A DNA stretch of 54,497 bases from Lachnospiraceae bacterium YSB2008 (GTDB taxonomy: Bacteria > Bacillota > Clostridia > Lachnospirales > Lachnospiraceae): positions 1 to 54,497 of the forward strand of contig JHWR01000017.1 in NCBI GenBank assembly GCA_000687655.1. Direction: 5' to 3'. The number at the start of each line of letters is the position of its first letter. The first letter of the stretch is position 1. The notes below the pieces were generated by a model. That model was not told the origin of the DNA, did no database searches, and worked only from the letters and a program-made list of their open reading frames with translations. Of this stretch, positions 14,991-24,919 are shown one piece after another. The position numbers and the translations under genes were made by a program.

Positions 14991-17900
14991 TTATCCTCTG
15001 TGTTTTTTTCTAGCCTTCAGATTACCCTTATTCTCGTACATTCTTCGGTCAGCTCTTTCATACACCGGAGCCACCTTGTCCTCATGTTCATATTTAGCCA
15101 TTCCTACAGCTATTACCACGCCACCATTTTCTATGGCATCATCATTATGCTTATTCATCTGATCCAGGAGTTCATCGATACGCGCATAATCATCGCCCTG
15201 AGAAAGAACTGCAAATTCATCTCCACCTACGCGGAATACAGGGCTCCGCTTAAAGGTCGTACATATGATCCTGCAGGCATCCCTGAGATACTGATCACCA
15301 GCCTTATGGCCCTGAGTATCATTAACCATCTTCAGGTCATTTACGTCAAGGATAGTGAGTGCAAAGTCAGGCGCACGATTTATCTCTATCTGAGCGTTAA
15401 GGCGCTCCTCATATATACGATAAGCATTTCTGTTCTTAACACCTGTAAGGGCATCAATATTGGCCTCAATACGAGCCTGTGCAAGTCTTTTTCCATACTC
15501 CTCTTCCTGACGGACCTGTGCATCTATATCATTGATACCTACGATAAGCTGTGATTCATCTCCTTCATCTACCATGGCGGCTTTCAGCTGAACAAATAAA
15601 GGCTCACCATCCTTTACTATTCTGTAACTGAGAGTAAACACTCCGTTTTCTTCTACCTCACCGAGTATATTCTCTTTTGTAAGTGCAGAACAGAAACGAT
15701 CCATATCCTCAGGATAGACAATCTTGTCAGCCAGATTTCTGGTATCCGCATAGAAATCCCATCCTTCCCGGGACAGTCCATAGTTTTCAAGTCCAATATT
15801 GTCACTGAATTCTCTGTAGTGTCCTTTCTCCGGATTAACAACATAGATACAAAGGAACTCACCGGCAAGAGCACTGATTCTGTTATATGCTATCTGCTCC
15901 TCCTGCATCTTCTGAACCGCATTGTGTTCCCTCATCTGCTCATCTACATCAGTTATTCCAAGAATGAGATATCGTTCATCATCCTTCATTCGTGCAATTC
16001 TCATGCTGACATACCTTGGGTCAGGATTTCCATTAATACGGAACGACATCGTAAAGCTGCCGTCCTCTTCCATGGCAGCCTCAAGAGTCTTTCTGTCCAT
16101 GGCCTCTTTCACAACTTCCCAGTCGTCAGGATATACCAGCTCTTCAATCTCATCGAGACATATCTCAAAGAAATGCCATCCCCGCTTTCTCTCAGCAAGC
16201 ACTCCGGTTTCTCTGTCAATTCGGTATTCTATGAATTCCTCAGAATTAAAGTCTATATAATAAAGCTCCAGATATCCTTCAGCCAGCGTCTGCGCGATGT
16301 GGGTAAATATAACACCCGAGTTTCTTGCACTTTCATAAGATTCCTTGGAAGAAACATTGTTCCTTGAAATGCGGAAGGAATCTGTAACATCCTGGAATGT
16401 ACCCAGCACACAGGTTTTTCCGTTAGCATCAATATATTTACGCTTAGTTGTCTTGACCTGACGAGGTTTTCCATCCTTATCCGGCATCACATCGAAGAAG
16501 ACATACGGTTCATCCATGGAGAGTGCCAAATTGTCATCCTCTATGAAGTGCTTTGCCGTTTCTTCATCAAAGAGTTCTTTAGGAGTATGTCCCACTACCT
16601 CTGAAGGACTGTCCTTATGAACATACTCAGCAAATTCCTGATTGCAGGCAAGATATGCTCCGGTCTCTGCATCCTTGGTAAAACTCATTCCCGGCATATT
16701 GTCAAGCAGTGACGATATGGTCTGCTTCAGGTCTGCAACCTCTTTTGCTTCTTCAAGGAGCATCCTCTGTCTTACGGCGATTCTGTCTGCCTTCATTTTC
16801 TGTGTAAGCAGGAATATGATCAAAGCAAAGATAACAAAAATAGCCAAGAGAACTGCTATCATATTCTCTCTGAGGAACTGTTTAATTGTAACCTTCCCAC
16901 TGACATTCATGTAAGAAGCCAGCGCAGCATCCATATCCTCAGTTTCTGTTACCAGTACCGTTTTATTCATGAGGAAATAAAGCTCTGTATCTTCCTTCCT
17001 CATTGCAAATGAAAACTCCATAGGTTCACCGGTTGGGAAAGAGTAAAGCTTATTCTTTTCCATGTCATACTCTAAATCGTGAATTCTGTAGTTGGGAATC
17101 AGAAAACAATCTGCATCACCTTTTCCTACAGCTTCACAGCATTTTGAAAGACCTTTGTAAGGTACAATTATACCTTCCGGATATTCCTCCTTTATGAAAG
17201 TCTCAACATTCACAGTTCTTGCATTATATGCAAATATAATCTGGCTATCCTTCGAAAGGCCGCTGCTATCAGACTTACGCATAACAGCAGTCACTTCTGT
17301 CTTCATAGCAGGCTCAGTCACTCTGAGTCCCTTCTGATCCGCATCATAGGTAGTCAGGTAAACAGGGAATACACAATCGATTTCCCCCTTTGAAAGCGCC
17401 TCAAGGGCTGCTTCAACCGATTCATAAGATACGGGTTCAAACTTAAGATCAGGATTATTCAGAGTCCTTTCAGAATGTGCCAGATAATCCTTGAGAGCCC
17501 CGGTGAGTTCACCTGTCTCATCATCAGTATCACAGAAAGGTAGGTAATCATCTCGATATCCTACTCTGATAGTTCCGTGTTCCTTCAGCCAGTCTTCCTG
17601 ATTAGGCTTAATAAGTGCATTATTTCTTGAACTATAGAGTCTGTCTTCAGATATTTTATGATTAAAATATGGGTCATCATCCTGTATCTCAGCAAGTGCC
17701 AGATTAAGCTCCTTTAGTAGATCAGGTCTGTTTTTATTTACAGCATAGTAATAATCCGAACCACCTATCCTGAATACAGGAGTTATCTTATCTTCGAAGT
17801 CATAGGTATAAACTGAAGCATAGCCATCCAGCTTACCGCTTGAGACCATGTTCATGTACTCTTCTTCAGAAACTGTGAGTGGAACGATTTCAAACTTTAT

Positions 17901-18401
17901 ATTATACTTATCAGCCCACTCAGCAAGGAATCCCTCCTGAACACTGCCCTTATTTACACCTATACGTTTTCCTTTCATAGACTCGGGATTGTCTGAGTTT
18001 ATCTCTTTATTATCAACGCTTACGAAGATATAGTAAGACTCAGTTCCCATAGGAAGGTCGGGATACAGTACGTACTCCTCCCTCTCAGGCTTATATGAGA
18101 CATCGCTCAGGATATCTATCTCGCCATCCTGAAGCATCTTGAACAGAACCGGCCAGCTGCCCTCAACATATTCGTAGGTCCAGCCGGTGTAGGCTGAGAT
18201 TTTCTGCTGATACTCATAGTCGATACCGCAGCGTCTCCCGAATTTATCATAGTAACAGAAAGATGAATCATACCATCCCACACGTACAACCTTATTCTCC
18301 TTTTCCTCTGCAAATGCAGAAATAGGAAATGCATAGCTTATCACAAATGCAAAAAGCAGAAAAAGCACTATTATTCGTTTCAGATTATTACGCTTTTGCA
18401 T
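14991..18401 (-). CDS. Diguanylate cyclase with two periplasmic-binding-protein domains and three PAS domains
   Basis: A 1136-residue membrane sensor. An N-terminal signal sequence is followed by two SBP_bac_3-like domains (about 35-270 and 270-515), which bind amino-acid-like ligands in this family, then one membrane helix (about 520-545). Inside the cell there are three PAS-like domains, starting with LLDNMPGMSFTKDAETG, and a GGDEF domain (RVGGDEFAVL, about 1056). The first two PAS domains are close relatives of those in the adjacent 7TM receiver protein. The GGDEF motif is intact, so c-di-GMP synthesis is expected. The product-inhibition site RxxD is absent: FKRSPVFRV precedes GGDEF. Confidence 0.92.
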   Translation of the reverse strand: MQKRNNLKRIIVLFLLFAFVISYAFPISAFAEEKENKVVRVGWYDSSFCYYDKFGRRCGIDYEYQQKISAYTGWTYEYVEGSWPVLFKMLQDGEIDILSDVSYKPEREEYVLYPDLPMGTESYYIFVSVDNKEINSDNPESMKGKRIGVNKGSVQEGFLAEWADKYNIKFEIVPLTVSEEEYMNMVSSGKLDGYASVYTYDFEDKITPVFRIGGSDYYYAVNKNRPDLLKELNLALAEIQDDDPYFNHKISEDRLYSSRNNALIKPNQEDWLKEHGTIRVGYRDDYLPFCDTDDETGELTGALKDYLAHSERTLNNPDLKFEPVSYESVEAALEALSKGEIDCVFPVYLTTYDADQKGLRVTEPAMKTEVTAVMRKSDSSGLSKDSQIIFAYNARTVNVETFIKEEYPEGIIVPYKGLSKCCEAVGKGDADCFLIPNYRIHDLEYDMEKNKLYSFPTGEPMEFSFAMRKEDTELYFLMNKTVLVTETEDMDAALASYMNVSGKVTIKQFLRENMIAVLLAIFVIFALIIFLLTQKMKADRIAVRQRMLLEEAKEVADLKQTISSLLDNMPGMSFTKDAETGAYLACNQEFAEYVHKDSPSEVVGHTPKELFDEETAKHFIEDDNLALSMDEPYVFFDVMPDKDGKPRQVKTTKRKYIDANGKTCVLGTFQDVTDSFRISRNNVSSKESYESARNSGVIFTHIAQTLAEGYLELYYIDFNSEEFIEYRIDRETGVLAERKRGWHFFEICLDEIEELVYPDDWEVVKEAMDRKTLEAAMEEDGSFTMSFRINGNPDPRYVSMRIARMKDDERYLILGITDVDEQMREHNAVQKMQEEQIAYNRISALAGEFLCIYVVNPEKGHYREFSDNIGLENYGLSREGWDFYADTRNLADKIVYPEDMDRFCSALTKENILGEVEENGVFTLSYRIVKDGEPLFVQLKAAMVDEGDESQLIVGINDIDAQVRQEEEYGKRLAQARIEANIDALTGVKNRNAYRIYEERLNAQIEINRAPDFALTILDVNDLKMVNDTQGHKAGDQYLRDACRIICTTFKRSPVFRVGGDEFAVLSQGDDYARIDELLDQMNKHNDDAIENGGVVIAVGMAKYEHEDKVAPVYERADRRMYENKGNLKARKKHRG

Positions 18402-18427
18402 CCTTATGTACCCCCTTCAGATTGTTG

Positions 18428-18982
18428 TCAGACTATATCACCAATAATACCATATTCACGTCCCATATTCAAAACTGATTGAACTGTATTTTCAATAAAT
18501 CCATCTTCCTCTGACACAATTATGTCAGCATATTTTTCATAGAGCTTCGAGCGGACTTCAAACATACTCTCCATGCTCTCATCCTCCCTCAGAACAACCC
18601 CTCGTTCTTTGATATCTATAAGCCTTCTTTTCAGTTCATCAAGCGGCACCTTCAGATAAATAATCTTTGCTCCCATACCCATCTGCTTCATAGCGGCATC
18701 ACTGTACACTGCACTTCCACCGGTTGCTATTACAGTGTTCGATACATTTATACTTAGAAGTGCCTCTTCTTCCTTTTTCAGGAATCCATCGACTCCCTCT
18801 TTCTCTATGATTTCATTCAGCCTGGCTCCTTCTCTCTGCTGGATAACTATGTCGGTATCCAGAAAGTCCATTCCAAGTACCTTGGCAAGTATTACACCGA
18901 CCGTACTTTTACCCGAAGCCGGCATGCCGACAAGTACTATATTATCTCTTCCTGTATTCATATCCAACACCCTCTTAAACAC
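18428..18982 (-). CDS. aroK: Shikimate kinase
   Basis: A 184-residue P-loop kinase that phosphorylates the 3-hydroxyl of shikimate in aromatic amino acid synthesis. The P-loop is GMPASGKST (about 19-27), the shikimate-binding Asp is in FLDTDIVIQ, and the GG motif is in VIATGGSAVY; the Arg in LKRRLIDIKERGV is in the lid region. Length is normal. It follows aroB by 67 bases, but a strong terminator lies in that gap, so it either depends on readthrough or has its own promoter. The downstream diguanylate cyclase follows after 26 bases. Confidence 0.93.
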   Translation of the reverse strand: MFKRVLDMNTGRDNIVLVGMPASGKSTVGVILAKVLGMDFLDTDIVIQQREGARLNEIIEKEGVDGFLKKEEEALLSINVSNTVIATGGSAVYSDAAMKQMGMGAKIIYLKVPLDELKRRLIDIKERGVVLREDESMESMFEVRSKLYEKYADIIVSEEDGFIENTVQSVLNMGREYGIIGDIV

Positions 18983-19011
18983 TCAATAACTATCTAAAAA
19001 ACACTTATTAC

Positions 19012-19036
19012 AAAACGAGGCTCCGGATGGAGCCTC
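19012..19036 (-). terminator. Intrinsic terminator between aroB and aroK
   Basis: A perfect 8-bp GC-rich stem GAGGCTCC / GGAGCCTC with a four-base loop, followed on minus by GTTTTG. It begins 13 bases after the aroB stop. The T-tract is short, so termination may be partial. Confidence 0.75.
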
Positions 19037-19049
19037 ATAGATTATTACA

Positions 19050-20180
19050 TCATTTATATTCACCCACGGGCATAGCCATAATGATTTTCCTTGCCAGTTT
19101 TTCTTCTATCGGCGCAGCAAAAACACCCGGTTCGAATTCCTTAACACTACCTATTCCGTCCTGTAGAACAAAACGAAGCCTTCCGTCACGAACCTTCTTG
19201 TCGGTATAGAGCTTCCTTACAAGTGCTTCCCTGTCAATGTAAGCAGGGATTGCTGTCGGAAGTCCTGCCTTGTCCAGAAGCCTTATCACCGCCTCCTTAT
19301 CTTCAGAAGACAAAAGCCCCAGCTTCTCTGCCAGCATCACCTCAGCCACCATTCCTATGGATACAGCCTCTCCATGAAGAAGTTGGTAATCGCTGACTGT
19401 TTCTATGGCACGGCCAACAGTATGCCCGAGATTAAGCACCTCTCTGAGTCCGCTCTCCAGCTCATCCTTCATAACAACCTCGTACTTGATCCTGCAATTT
19501 GCTTCTGATATATGCTCACAGGCTTCTCTTTCAAGGCTGAGTATATCCTCCATATGAGCATCGAGATAATCGAAGAATTCTCTGTCTGCCAAACATGCAT
19601 GCTTGATAGTCTCAGCAAGTCCGCTGATTATCTCCCTCTTCGGAAGAGTGCTCCATGTAGCTATATCAATATAAACCTTCTTCGGCTGTTTGAAGAGTCC
19701 AATGAGGTTCGTTGCGAGAGGTGTATCGACTGCTGTCTTTCCGCCTACTGACGCATCCGCCGCTGCAAGAAGTGTCGTTGCATAATTGATGCACGGAACT
19801 CCGCGACCGAAGGTTCCTGCCAGGAAACCCGCCAGATCGGTAACGACTCCGCCACCGACTGCTAAAACAGCGCAGTCTCTCCTGTAGCCCTTCTCAAGCA
19901 TCTGATCTTCAAGCTCGGCCTTAACCTCACGGGTCTTGCTCTTCTCTCCTTCCGGAAAAACGAACATATCAGCCTGGTATCCCGCCTTTACCAGGGCCTC
20001 GTATATCGGTTCTGCATAGAGATCCTTTACCTTGCTGTCCGTTACGATAGCAAACTTATGGATCTTTCCAACCAGCCCCTCTGAGATATCCTTCAGAAAG
20101 CTTTCCATCAACTCATATCCGACCTCAATATCATAGCTGTCATCGACAACCTTTCTGAGGTCAACTCTGAAATTCTTCAT
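19050..20180 (-). CDS. aroB: 3-dehydroquinate synthase
   Basis: A 376-residue enzyme that converts DAHP to 3-dehydroquinate, step two of the shikimate pathway. Family motifs are FPEGEKSKT, the NAD-binding VGGGVVTDLAGFLAGTFGRGV, and LAAADASVGGKTAVDTPLATNLIGLFKQPK. The metal ligands are expected in ETIKHACL and in NLGHTVGRAIE and LLHGEAVSIGM, all present. It begins four bases after the stop of the hybrid kinase gene, so it is transcribed with a signalling gene rather than with the rest of the aromatic pathway. Confidence 0.96.
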   Translation of the reverse strand: MKNFRVDLRKVVDDSYDIEVGYELMESFLKDISEGLVGKIHKFAIVTDSKVKDLYAEPIYEALVKAGYQADMFVFPEGEKSKTREVKAELEDQMLEKGYRRDCAVLAVGGGVVTDLAGFLAGTFGRGVPCINYATTLLAAADASVGGKTAVDTPLATNLIGLFKQPKKVYIDIATWSTLPKREIISGLAETIKHACLADREFFDYLDAHMEDILSLEREACEHISEANCRIKYEVVMKDELESGLREVLNLGHTVGRAIETVSDYQLLHGEAVSIGMVAEVMLAEKLGLLSSEDKEAVIRLLDKAGLPTAIPAYIDREALVRKLYTDKKVRDGRLRFVLQDGIGSVKEFEPGVFAAPIEEKLARKIIMAMPVGEYK

Positions 20181-20183
20181 TTT

Positions 20184-23100
20184 CTACTCCTCTTGTTCCG
20201 GCAAAAATTCCAACACTTCCATATCATCAGATTCATCTTCTTTATCTGAAAATGAATCGATATCCGCATCATCCATGCCGAGAATGGTCTTCAGTTCTTC
20301 CACAACTCCCGAATACTCTGACATCATTTCATCGAAGCCTTCATATATCATTTTTTCTTCGTATGCCTTTGACGCTTTTTCCTGAACAAATGCCTTGTCC
20401 GCCAGGGAATCAGCACCTATGGTCCTGGATGCACTCTTAAGCGCATGAACCTGAACTCTGTAATCATCCCATTTCTTATCTTCGCAAAACTCTTTTAAGG
20501 CTGACTTTTTCTCAGCTGACGACTTAACGTAGGTCTCCAACAGATCCTTGTAGAAATCAGCATCATTCATGGAATATGTAAGAGCCGCTTTAACGTTAAA
20601 GCCCTTCTCTGTCAGTCTTTCCAGCATTTCGTCTATATTATACGTATTCACATCCTGTGTGTTTTCTGTATCATTATCTGTATCACTGTAAACATCATTC
20701 TTTGCTTCGGTTACAGTATTCCCTACGGAACCACTGCTCTCGTAGCTATATGTTCCTGACGGAAGATACTCTGCGAGCATATTCTCCAGTTCCTCAGGAA
20801 CTATAGGCTTACTCAGATAATCTCTGAAGCCTTCACTTATATACATTTCCTTTGCGCCTGATATAGCATTTGCAGTAAGGGCTATAACCACAGTAGAGTC
20901 ATCAATGAGTGACTGTTTATTAATCTCTCTCAGAGTCTCTATTCCGTCCATTTCAGGCATCATATGATCCATAAGAACAATATCATAATGTCCGGCCTTA
21001 AGCATTTCGATAGCCTTCTTTCCACTGCCGGCCAGATCCGGAACTGCATCCATCCTCTTCATAAGTCCGGATACAACCTTAAGATTCATCTCATTATCAT
21101 CAACAACCAGAATTCTCGCATTAATTAACTTCAGGTTATTCTGTGACTTAGTGTCATCTGACAGCTCTCTGTGTTTCTGATACTCTCCCATAGGAGTTAT
21201 ATCAGTAACACCCTGAACTATCCTGAAAGAGAAGCTGGAACCTTCACCATACACACTGCTTACATTCAGTGAACTGTCCATAAGTTTAAGAATTCCGTCT
21301 ACTATGGACATTCCAAGTCCTGTACCTTCGATGGTTCTGTTTCTTCTTTCTTCTATACGCTGGAATGAAAGGAAGAGCTTATCCATATCCTCTTTCTTAA
21401 TTCCGATTCCCGTATCTTTTACTTCAACAAAAAGTGTACAGTCTTTCTCATTTATATCCTCTCCGCGCATGGTAAGAGTAACCGAACCCTTTTCAGTATA
21501 CTTTACGGCATTCGTAAGAAGATTTGTTATAACCTGCCTTATCCTTACATCATCACCATAGAGATACTTCGGCAGATTCTCATCTATATCAAGCTTAAGC
21601 TGAAGTCCCTTCTTCTCAGCCCTGTCAGATATCAAATTGACCAGATTGTCGACCATATCCGATGTTTCATACTGAACAGGAACTATATCCATCTTTCCAC
21701 TCTCAATCTTTGAGAAATCGAGAATTCCATTTATAAGAGTCAGGAGAGTCTTACTTGCACTCTTGATATCAAGTGCGTATTCTTTGATTCCCGGATCCTT
21801 ATTCTCTCTGAGTATCATTTCGTCCATACCGATAACAGCATTGATAGGCGTTCTTATCTCATGGCTCATCTGTGCAAGGAAGTCTGACTTAGCCCTTCCT
21901 GCTGCTTCCGCTTCCTTTACAGCCACTGAAAGCTTATCATTCATTTCAGCCTGGGAACGTATAACCTTATTGATCAGAACTACAATAAGGATAATAATGA
22001 TCAGTATAAGGATTATGTAAGCAATGGTATATACTATAGGAAGCCCGTAAAGGTATTCCCAATTTGTCACAAATATCAGTGAGAAACCAGTCACATCACC
22101 TCTGTTGAGAAGTCCTACTCTGAGTGATCCGTCATAATCAGTGAATGCTGTCGGTTGATTGTTCTTTCCGTTGAAAATCTCGTTATACGGCGTATCCTTA
22201 ACATTCATTTTACTTCCGGCAGACATCTGATAATCCTTGTTCGGATGATTGATGATATCTCCATTCGGATCTATCATGAATGTATAATCACCATAAATAT
22301 TATTCTGTCCGAATATCTTCATGAGCTTATCCATATAGAGATCAAGCCCGAAGATTCCCAGGAACTCACCGTTCTTTCCATATACCATCTGAGATATGGT
22401 TATACAGTACTCGCCTGTCTGAGCATCCACATAAGGTGCTGAGATGCTGTAGCCCTCCGGTGATTTCTCTGTTTCCTTATACCAGTCTCTTTCCTCTACC
22501 TTCCAGTCCTCATCAGGCTGCCATCCATTATTCATGATAACAGTATGTTCATTATATGGATTTGCAAGGTAGCATACCGATATAGTCGGATAATCCTTTG
22601 CTATGCTGTCGAGCCACTCAACAGCCTCGTCATAATCTTCTATTATTGATGGATCGGAAGAGATATAGCTCGAGAACATTCTCAGGATAGTGAGCTGTTC
22701 ATTTTCCCACTTCTCCAGATAATTTGCATAATTGTTGCTCTCCATTTTCAGAATATCGGCACTTGCTTCAAATCCCGAATCATAGAAGAAGTATGAGCTT
22801 ATTACCATTACACCGAACAGAAGTCCTACTATGATATTTCTGAATACACGTATACTTCTTGAAAGATTCTTACTCTCTTTTCTTTTCTTTTTCTTTTTAT
22901 CATTAATATCTGATACGATGGATGAATATGAGTTAAGATCCCTCCTCACCTCATTCATATCAGGAGAAGTATTCAGCTTCTCTATGATTCCTTCTACAAA
23001 AAGCTCTCTGCTGTACAGGGCTTCCTCAGCTTTGGCTCTGTTTCTGATTCCGAAAATGTAGAGGAAGAGAATCAGCGCAAGCATGCCGACATTGATGAGT

Positions 23101-23951
23101 ACATTCATGGATACCTGCTTTATAACCTCGCGATAAAGCTGACTGTTATCTATGCAGAGTATCATATACCAGTTATTATTCGTAACTGCATGAAATACCG
23201 TATGACGCTTATCATCTATTGACTGAACAAATGATTCTTCATCAGGATAGTTCAGAATATGTTCAAACGCTAATGTATACTGATAAAGATCCACATCAAG
23301 CTTCTTTCCGACATATGACATATCGGAGTATCCGACTATAAGTCCGTCCTCAGTAGTGATGATAGCTACACTGCCCTCGTTGAGTGACATCTTCTCTATC
23401 GACTGCTGTATCTCTGATAAAGTGAAGTCCATAGCCACAACAGTCTCACCGTCGGAGAGCAGCACTGACATAGTGAAGCACATATCACCTGTCATACTGT
23501 CTATGTATGGCTCGGTTATGTATATCTCTCCCTTGGATTCGACAGCTCCTATATACCACTTTCTTTCGGTCGCATGATAATCAGCAGGTGCATCAAAATC
23601 AGGAATGATCTCCCAGCCTTTTCCTGCAATATAAACATTAAAATTAACTCCATTGGAGGCTTCTATCTGAGCCTTCTTCTGAGCTATGATAAACTCCTCC
23701 AGAGAAGCCCTGTCATCATTCTCATCCATCAGCTGCTCTGCGCCGCTTGATACCTTGATAAGAGAATACTCTGCATTTGTTATATAGCTCTCAAAATCAG
23801 TTTTAATGCTGTTGATCTGTGTTTTTCCGACCTGTTCTGTCTGATTACCCATCGACTTCATAATGAGTCTTGAGTTCATTATTATGATTGTGACAAAAAC
23901 TATCGTCAGTACCAGTATTACGGTCAGATCGGATTTCTTTAACTTTTTCAT
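20184..23951 (-). CDS. Hybrid histidine kinase with two extracellular Cache-type sensors, receiver and HPt
   Basis: A 1255-residue protein. Layout: membrane helix, first Cache-like sensor (contains RKWYIGAVESKG and EPYIDSMTGDMCFTM), helix, about 60-residue charged linker, helix, second Cache-like sensor (RDWYKETEKSPEG, APYVDAQTGEYCITI), helix, then kinase. The kinase H box is AQMSHEIRTPINAV (His about 697), with N box LLTNAVKYTEKG and G2 EGTGLGMSIV. A receiver follows (IVLMDHMMPEMDG, LSKPIV) and a C-terminal HPt with VHALKSASRTIGA (His about 1168). This gives a complete internal phosphorelay. I chose ATG 23951 (MKKLKKSD) with AAGGAAG upstream rather than a GTG at 23993 that overlaps the PARG gene. 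Confidence 0.93.
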   Translation of the reverse strand: MKKLKKSDLTVILVLTIVFVTIIIMNSRLIMKSMGNQTEQVGKTQINSIKTDFESYITNAEYSLIKVSSGAEQLMDENDDRASLEEFIIAQKKAQIEASNGVNFNVYIAGKGWEIIPDFDAPADYHATERKWYIGAVESKGEIYITEPYIDSMTGDMCFTMSVLLSDGETVVAMDFTLSEIQQSIEKMSLNEGSVAIITTEDGLIVGYSDMSYVGKKLDVDLYQYTLAFEHILNYPDEESFVQSIDDKRHTVFHAVTNNNWYMILCIDNSQLYREVIKQVSMNVLINVGMLALILFLYIFGIRNRAKAEEALYSRELFVEGIIEKLNTSPDMNEVRRDLNSYSSIVSDINDKKKKKRKESKNLSRSIRVFRNIIVGLLFGVMVISSYFFYDSGFEASADILKMESNNYANYLEKWENEQLTILRMFSSYISSDPSIIEDYDEAVEWLDSIAKDYPTISVCYLANPYNEHTVIMNNGWQPDEDWKVEERDWYKETEKSPEGYSISAPYVDAQTGEYCITISQMVYGKNGEFLGIFGLDLYMDKLMKIFGQNNIYGDYTFMIDPNGDIINHPNKDYQMSAGSKMNVKDTPYNEIFNGKNNQPTAFTDYDGSLRVGLLNRGDVTGFSLIFVTNWEYLYGLPIVYTIAYIILILIIIILIVVLINKVIRSQAEMNDKLSVAVKEAEAAGRAKSDFLAQMSHEIRTPINAVIGMDEMILRENKDPGIKEYALDIKSASKTLLTLINGILDFSKIESGKMDIVPVQYETSDMVDNLVNLISDRAEKKGLQLKLDIDENLPKYLYGDDVRIRQVITNLLTNAVKYTEKGSVTLTMRGEDINEKDCTLFVEVKDTGIGIKKEDMDKLFLSFQRIEERRNRTIEGTGLGMSIVDGILKLMDSSLNVSSVYGEGSSFSFRIVQGVTDITPMGEYQKHRELSDDTKSQNNLKLINARILVVDDNEMNLKVVSGLMKRMDAVPDLAGSGKKAIEMLKAGHYDIVLMDHMMPEMDGIETLREINKQSLIDDSTVVIALTANAISGAKEMYISEGFRDYLSKPIVPEELENMLAEYLPSGTYSYESSGSVGNTVTEAKNDVYSDTDNDTENTQDVNTYNIDEMLERLTEKGFNVKAALTYSMNDADFYKDLLETYVKSSAEKKSALKEFCEDKKWDDYRVQVHALKSASRTIGADSLADKAFVQEKASKAYEEKMIYEGFDEMMSEYSGVVEELKTILGMDDADIDSFSDKEDESDDMEVLEFLPEQEE

Positions 23952-23982
23952 ACTACTATTCTTCCTTTTGGTCCCGCGGGCA

Positions 23983-24819
23983 TTATCTGTCACGGGTATT
24001 CAAAACTTCTCTGAAGGCATCTATATTCCTGCCCGTTTCATTCCCGTATATTGCAAAGCATATCTCATCAAAGAACTTACCCAGTCCTTCATCTATTATT
24101 ACACGTCTGAAATAGTCAGCAACTTCCATAGGCTTATTGCCAAATGCACCGCACCCCCAGGCACCAAGTACAAGTGTCTTATACCCTTCTCTTATAGCTG
24201 CTCTCAACATGATCCGTATACGTCGAACCATGGTCTCTTCCACAAGTGCACTGCTTGCAGCAACAGCAGCTCCGTATTTATTCGGAGCCGGAACCGTTAC
24301 GACTCCCATGACCACAGGTTCCGGAAGAAGTCTGTACTTCTCATCTCTGAACACACATACATTCGGGGATATCAGCATATAATCAGATTCAACACGGCTT
24401 ACATGCGTATTATTGAACCTGTACATCTCAGATGCTTTTTTTGATTTGATTGAAACATATAGCGTACTGCATCTGCAGAGCGCTTCTTCCTGGGCATTTG
24501 CCCCGATCTTAAAGCCGCCTCCCGGATTATGAGCATTAGCAAAATTCATGACCAGTGGATTCTCGTATCTTCTTCCTGCCTGGAACGAGTCTTCGTTAGT
24601 GACTGTGACTCTGCACATTTCTCTTTCCTCTGCTCCGGCTGTTGCTTTGCCTGCCAGCTCCTCAGGATTCCGGCTTATGAGTTTTTGACCGTCGTCCGGA
24701 CTGATTACAAGAACCTCTGTAAAGTCAATCTCGGGCAGGAGCACATTCTTTCCGTCCAGCGTGTAGTTTCTCTCTTTTGTAATTTTTAAAGTCTCTTTTG
24801 CGATTTCTATATTGCCCAT
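23983..24819 (-). CDS. Bacterial-type poly(ADP-ribose) glycohydrolase (TIGR02452-like macrodomain)
   Basis: A 278-residue macrodomain enzyme. The PARG signature is clear: NFANAHNPGGGFKIG (GGG at 100-102) followed by AQEEALCRCSTLY (QEE at 110-112), where the second Glu is the catalytic residue. The later LGAWGCGAFGNKP loop binds ADP-ribose. Such enzymes remove ADP-ribose polymers or end units from proteins or nucleic acid. The start is ATG 24819, with GGGGAG six bases upstream; a longer frame to 24876 adds residues outside the family. It sits directly before the hybrid kinase gene (31-base gap). No ADP-ribosyltransferase is visible in the window. Confidence 0.9.
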   Translation of the reverse strand: MGNIEIAKETLKITKERNYTLDGKNVLLPEIDFTEVLVISPDDGQKLISRNPEELAGKATAGAEEREMCRVTVTNEDSFQAGRRYENPLVMNFANAHNPGGGFKIGANAQEEALCRCSTLYVSIKSKKASEMYRFNNTHVSRVESDYMLISPNVCVFRDEKYRLLPEPVVMGVVTVPAPNKYGAAVAASSALVEETMVRRIRIMLRAAIREGYKTLVLGAWGCGAFGNKPMEVADYFRRVIIDEGLGKFFDEICFAIYGNETGRNIDAFREVLNTRDR

Positions 24820-24879
24820 AGCTGCTCCCCGGAATTGACTTCTTAGGCCAATTTTTCCCTTCGATATAAAAGACAATCA

Positions 24880-24910
24880 GGAACGGTCCATTTATGGTCA
24901 AAACCGTCCC
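24880..24910 (-). terminator. Weak hairpin after the second GGDEF gene
   Basis: An 8-bp stem GGAACGGT / ACCGTCCC with one wobble pair and a 15-base loop, 10 bases beyond the stop of the gene at 24920. On minus it is followed by TGATTGTCTTTT, an interrupted T-tract, so termination would be inefficient. Confidence 0.4.
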
Positions 24911-24919
24911 TTGTCAGTC

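Noticed and set aside
15000-15554. Plus-strand frame of 184 codons
   Set aside because: Antisense to the GGDEF/PAS coding region; no start signal.
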